A stretch of DNA of 64,000 nt from Gillisia sp. UBA3175 (GTDB lineage: Bacteria > Bacteroidota > Bacteroidia > Flavobacteriales > Flavobacteriaceae): contig DEXV01000006.1 of the NCBI GenBank assembly GCA_002364325.1, positions 353,350 through 417,349 on the forward strand. Reading direction: 5' to 3'. The position numbers and the translations under genes were made by a program. Below the pieces are notes generated by a model. The model was not told the DNA's origin. It was given only the letters and a program-made list of their open reading frames with translations, and made no database searches. Positions 63,313 to 64,000 of this stretch are shown here, piece by piece (the first letter of the stretch is position 1; the number at the start of each line of letters is the position of its first letter).

Positions 63313-64000
63313 TCAATGCCAAATATCATGTAAAAATTCATACCTCAGTTTCTTTTGTAACTCTTTAGAAGAAATGACTTTTCCTTTAGAAACCAAATTA
63401 TTGTCGAAGGTCATGCTCGCCAATCCTTTTTCTTCGGCTATTTTGCTATAATAGTCCTTCCGAGTTGGATGATCTGGTGCCACTGCATTAAAAGTATAAG
63501 GCCAAGCTTCTTTTTCAATAGTAGCTTCAATTATACCAATACAGTCTTCCAAATGAATAAGATTTACTGGACCTTCTGCATCTTTAAGATCGATCTTTCC
63601 AGAAAGGTAATTCACGGGATGCCTTCCAGGGCCAATCAAACCTCCAAAGCGAATTATGCTTGTTTCAAAAGCTTCAGAATTCTTCAAGATCTCTTCAGCT
63701 CCCTTTAGTTGCTTTGAGTTTTCTGCGGTTCCATTAGCAAGATCTTCCTCAGAATAAACCGGAAGAGAATCCATATCCTCATAAACAGACGTGGCGCTTA
63801 TAAAGATCACCTTTTTAACACCAGATCTCTCAATTTGAGAGCTAAGCCTACCAATCTTTCCCACAAAATTAACTTCAGGATCCTTTCTCACTCCTGGAGG
63901 GATATCGATGATCAAAACTTCAGCATCACTAAGAAAAGCAGAAATATCTCCTTGGATTCCTTCTTCAAATAACTGAATAACATAGGGCGAGATGCCTTCA
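63313..64000 (-). CDS. NAD(P)-dependent SDR (YeeZ-like), 5' end beyond window
   Basis: The frame is open to the window's right edge, so the N-terminal nucleotide-binding motif is missing. In the visible 229 or so codons: SDAEVLIIDIPPGVRK, the strand IFISATSVYED (catalytic Ser/Thr region), ENSKQLKGAEEIL (Lys position, with no classical YxxxK visible), IIRFGGLIGPGRHPVNYLSG, and NLIHLEDCIGIIEATI. This matches the atypical SDRs of the YeeZ/YeeZ-like group. Substrate unknown. The ORF start at 63915 (a TTG codon) is internal. Confidence 0.8.
   Translation of the reverse strand, partial: EGISPYVIQLFEEGIQGDISAFLSDAEVLIIDIPPGVRKDPEVNFVGKIGRLSSQIERSGVKKVIFISATSVYEDMDSLPVYSEEDLANGTAENSKQLKGAEEILKNSEAFETSIIRFGGLIGPGRHPVNYLSGKIDLKDAEGPVNLIHLEDCIGIIEATIEKEAWPYTFNAVAPDHPTRKDYYSKIAEEKGLASMTFDNNLVSKGKVISSKELQKKLRYEFLHDIWH

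Overview
The window is a low-GC chromosomal segment that looks like a marine or soil Flavobacteriaceae (Bacteroidota; the Gramella/Gillisia/Salegentibacter type is my inference). The evidence is a TonB-dependent receptor, a type IX secretion (T9SS) type A sorting domain, lipoproteins with an acidic patch after the lipid cysteine, DUF4296, DUF4271 and DUF5686 proteins, a two-ExbD operon, an SDR-type threonine dehydrogenase, and promoters of the Bacteroidota form (TTG at -33, TAnnTTTG at -7). No prophage, insertion sequence, CRISPR array, rRNA or recognisable defence system is visible. About 53 protein genes and one tRNA (Ser, anticodon GGA) can be supported. The genes at both window edges are cut.

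Layout. 1-6.0 kb: outer-membrane/surface cluster with a TonB receptor (5' cut), a lipoprotein made of two tandem copies of a beta-helix-like unit, a tiny protein that is only a signal peptide plus a T9SS sorting domain, and a LuxE-like acyl-protein synthetase. 6.2-19.3 kb: housekeeping genes: tyrS, an SDR epimerase, DUF4296/pyrC/polyprenol-phosphate mannosyltransferase, DUF4271/hemD, pckA, DUF423, saccharopine dehydrogenase with an Lrp regulator, a YugP-like zinc protease, pyrH-frr. 19.4-28.9 kb: DUF5686 outer-membrane protein, MMPL/RND exporter, asnS, RluA-type pseudouridine synthase, rpoN, PAP2-like membrane protein. 28.9-35.8 kb: ExbB/ExbD energy-transducing operon with an extra membrane protein and a beta-barrel protein, tRNA-Ser, ansA, acyltransferase, tatD, retropepsin-like protease, and a 37-codon membrane ORF. 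36-40.2 kb: 2-oxoglutarate dehydrogenase E2 and E1. 40.3-48.7 kb: beta-barrel protein, polyprenyl synthetase, then a complete TetR-TolC-HlyD-RND efflux operon with a promoter and palindromic operator. 48.8-55.4 kb: aspS, CBS-domain chloride channel, cold-shock protein, threonine dehydrogenase, two lipoproteins. 55.5-64 kb: M13 and two M28 exported peptidases, an exported acetamidase/formamidase, and an SDR gene cut by the window end. The two long gene-free stretches (57.6-58.0 and 61.9-62.2 kb) hold degraded inverted repeats.

How it works together. The ExbB/ExbD operon could energise TonB receptors such as the one at the left edge. Peptides and amides released by the M13/M28 peptidases and formamidase could feed amino-acid catabolism (threonine dehydrogenase, asparaginase, saccharopine dehydrogenase), the TCA cycle (E1/E2) and gluconeogenesis (pckA). 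This is inference from gene content. Most of the window is ordinary core genome. The best candidates for under-described biology are the left-edge surface cluster, the structured intergenic regions, the extra protein of the Exb operon, the 37-codon ORF, and the autoregulatory site of the efflux operon.
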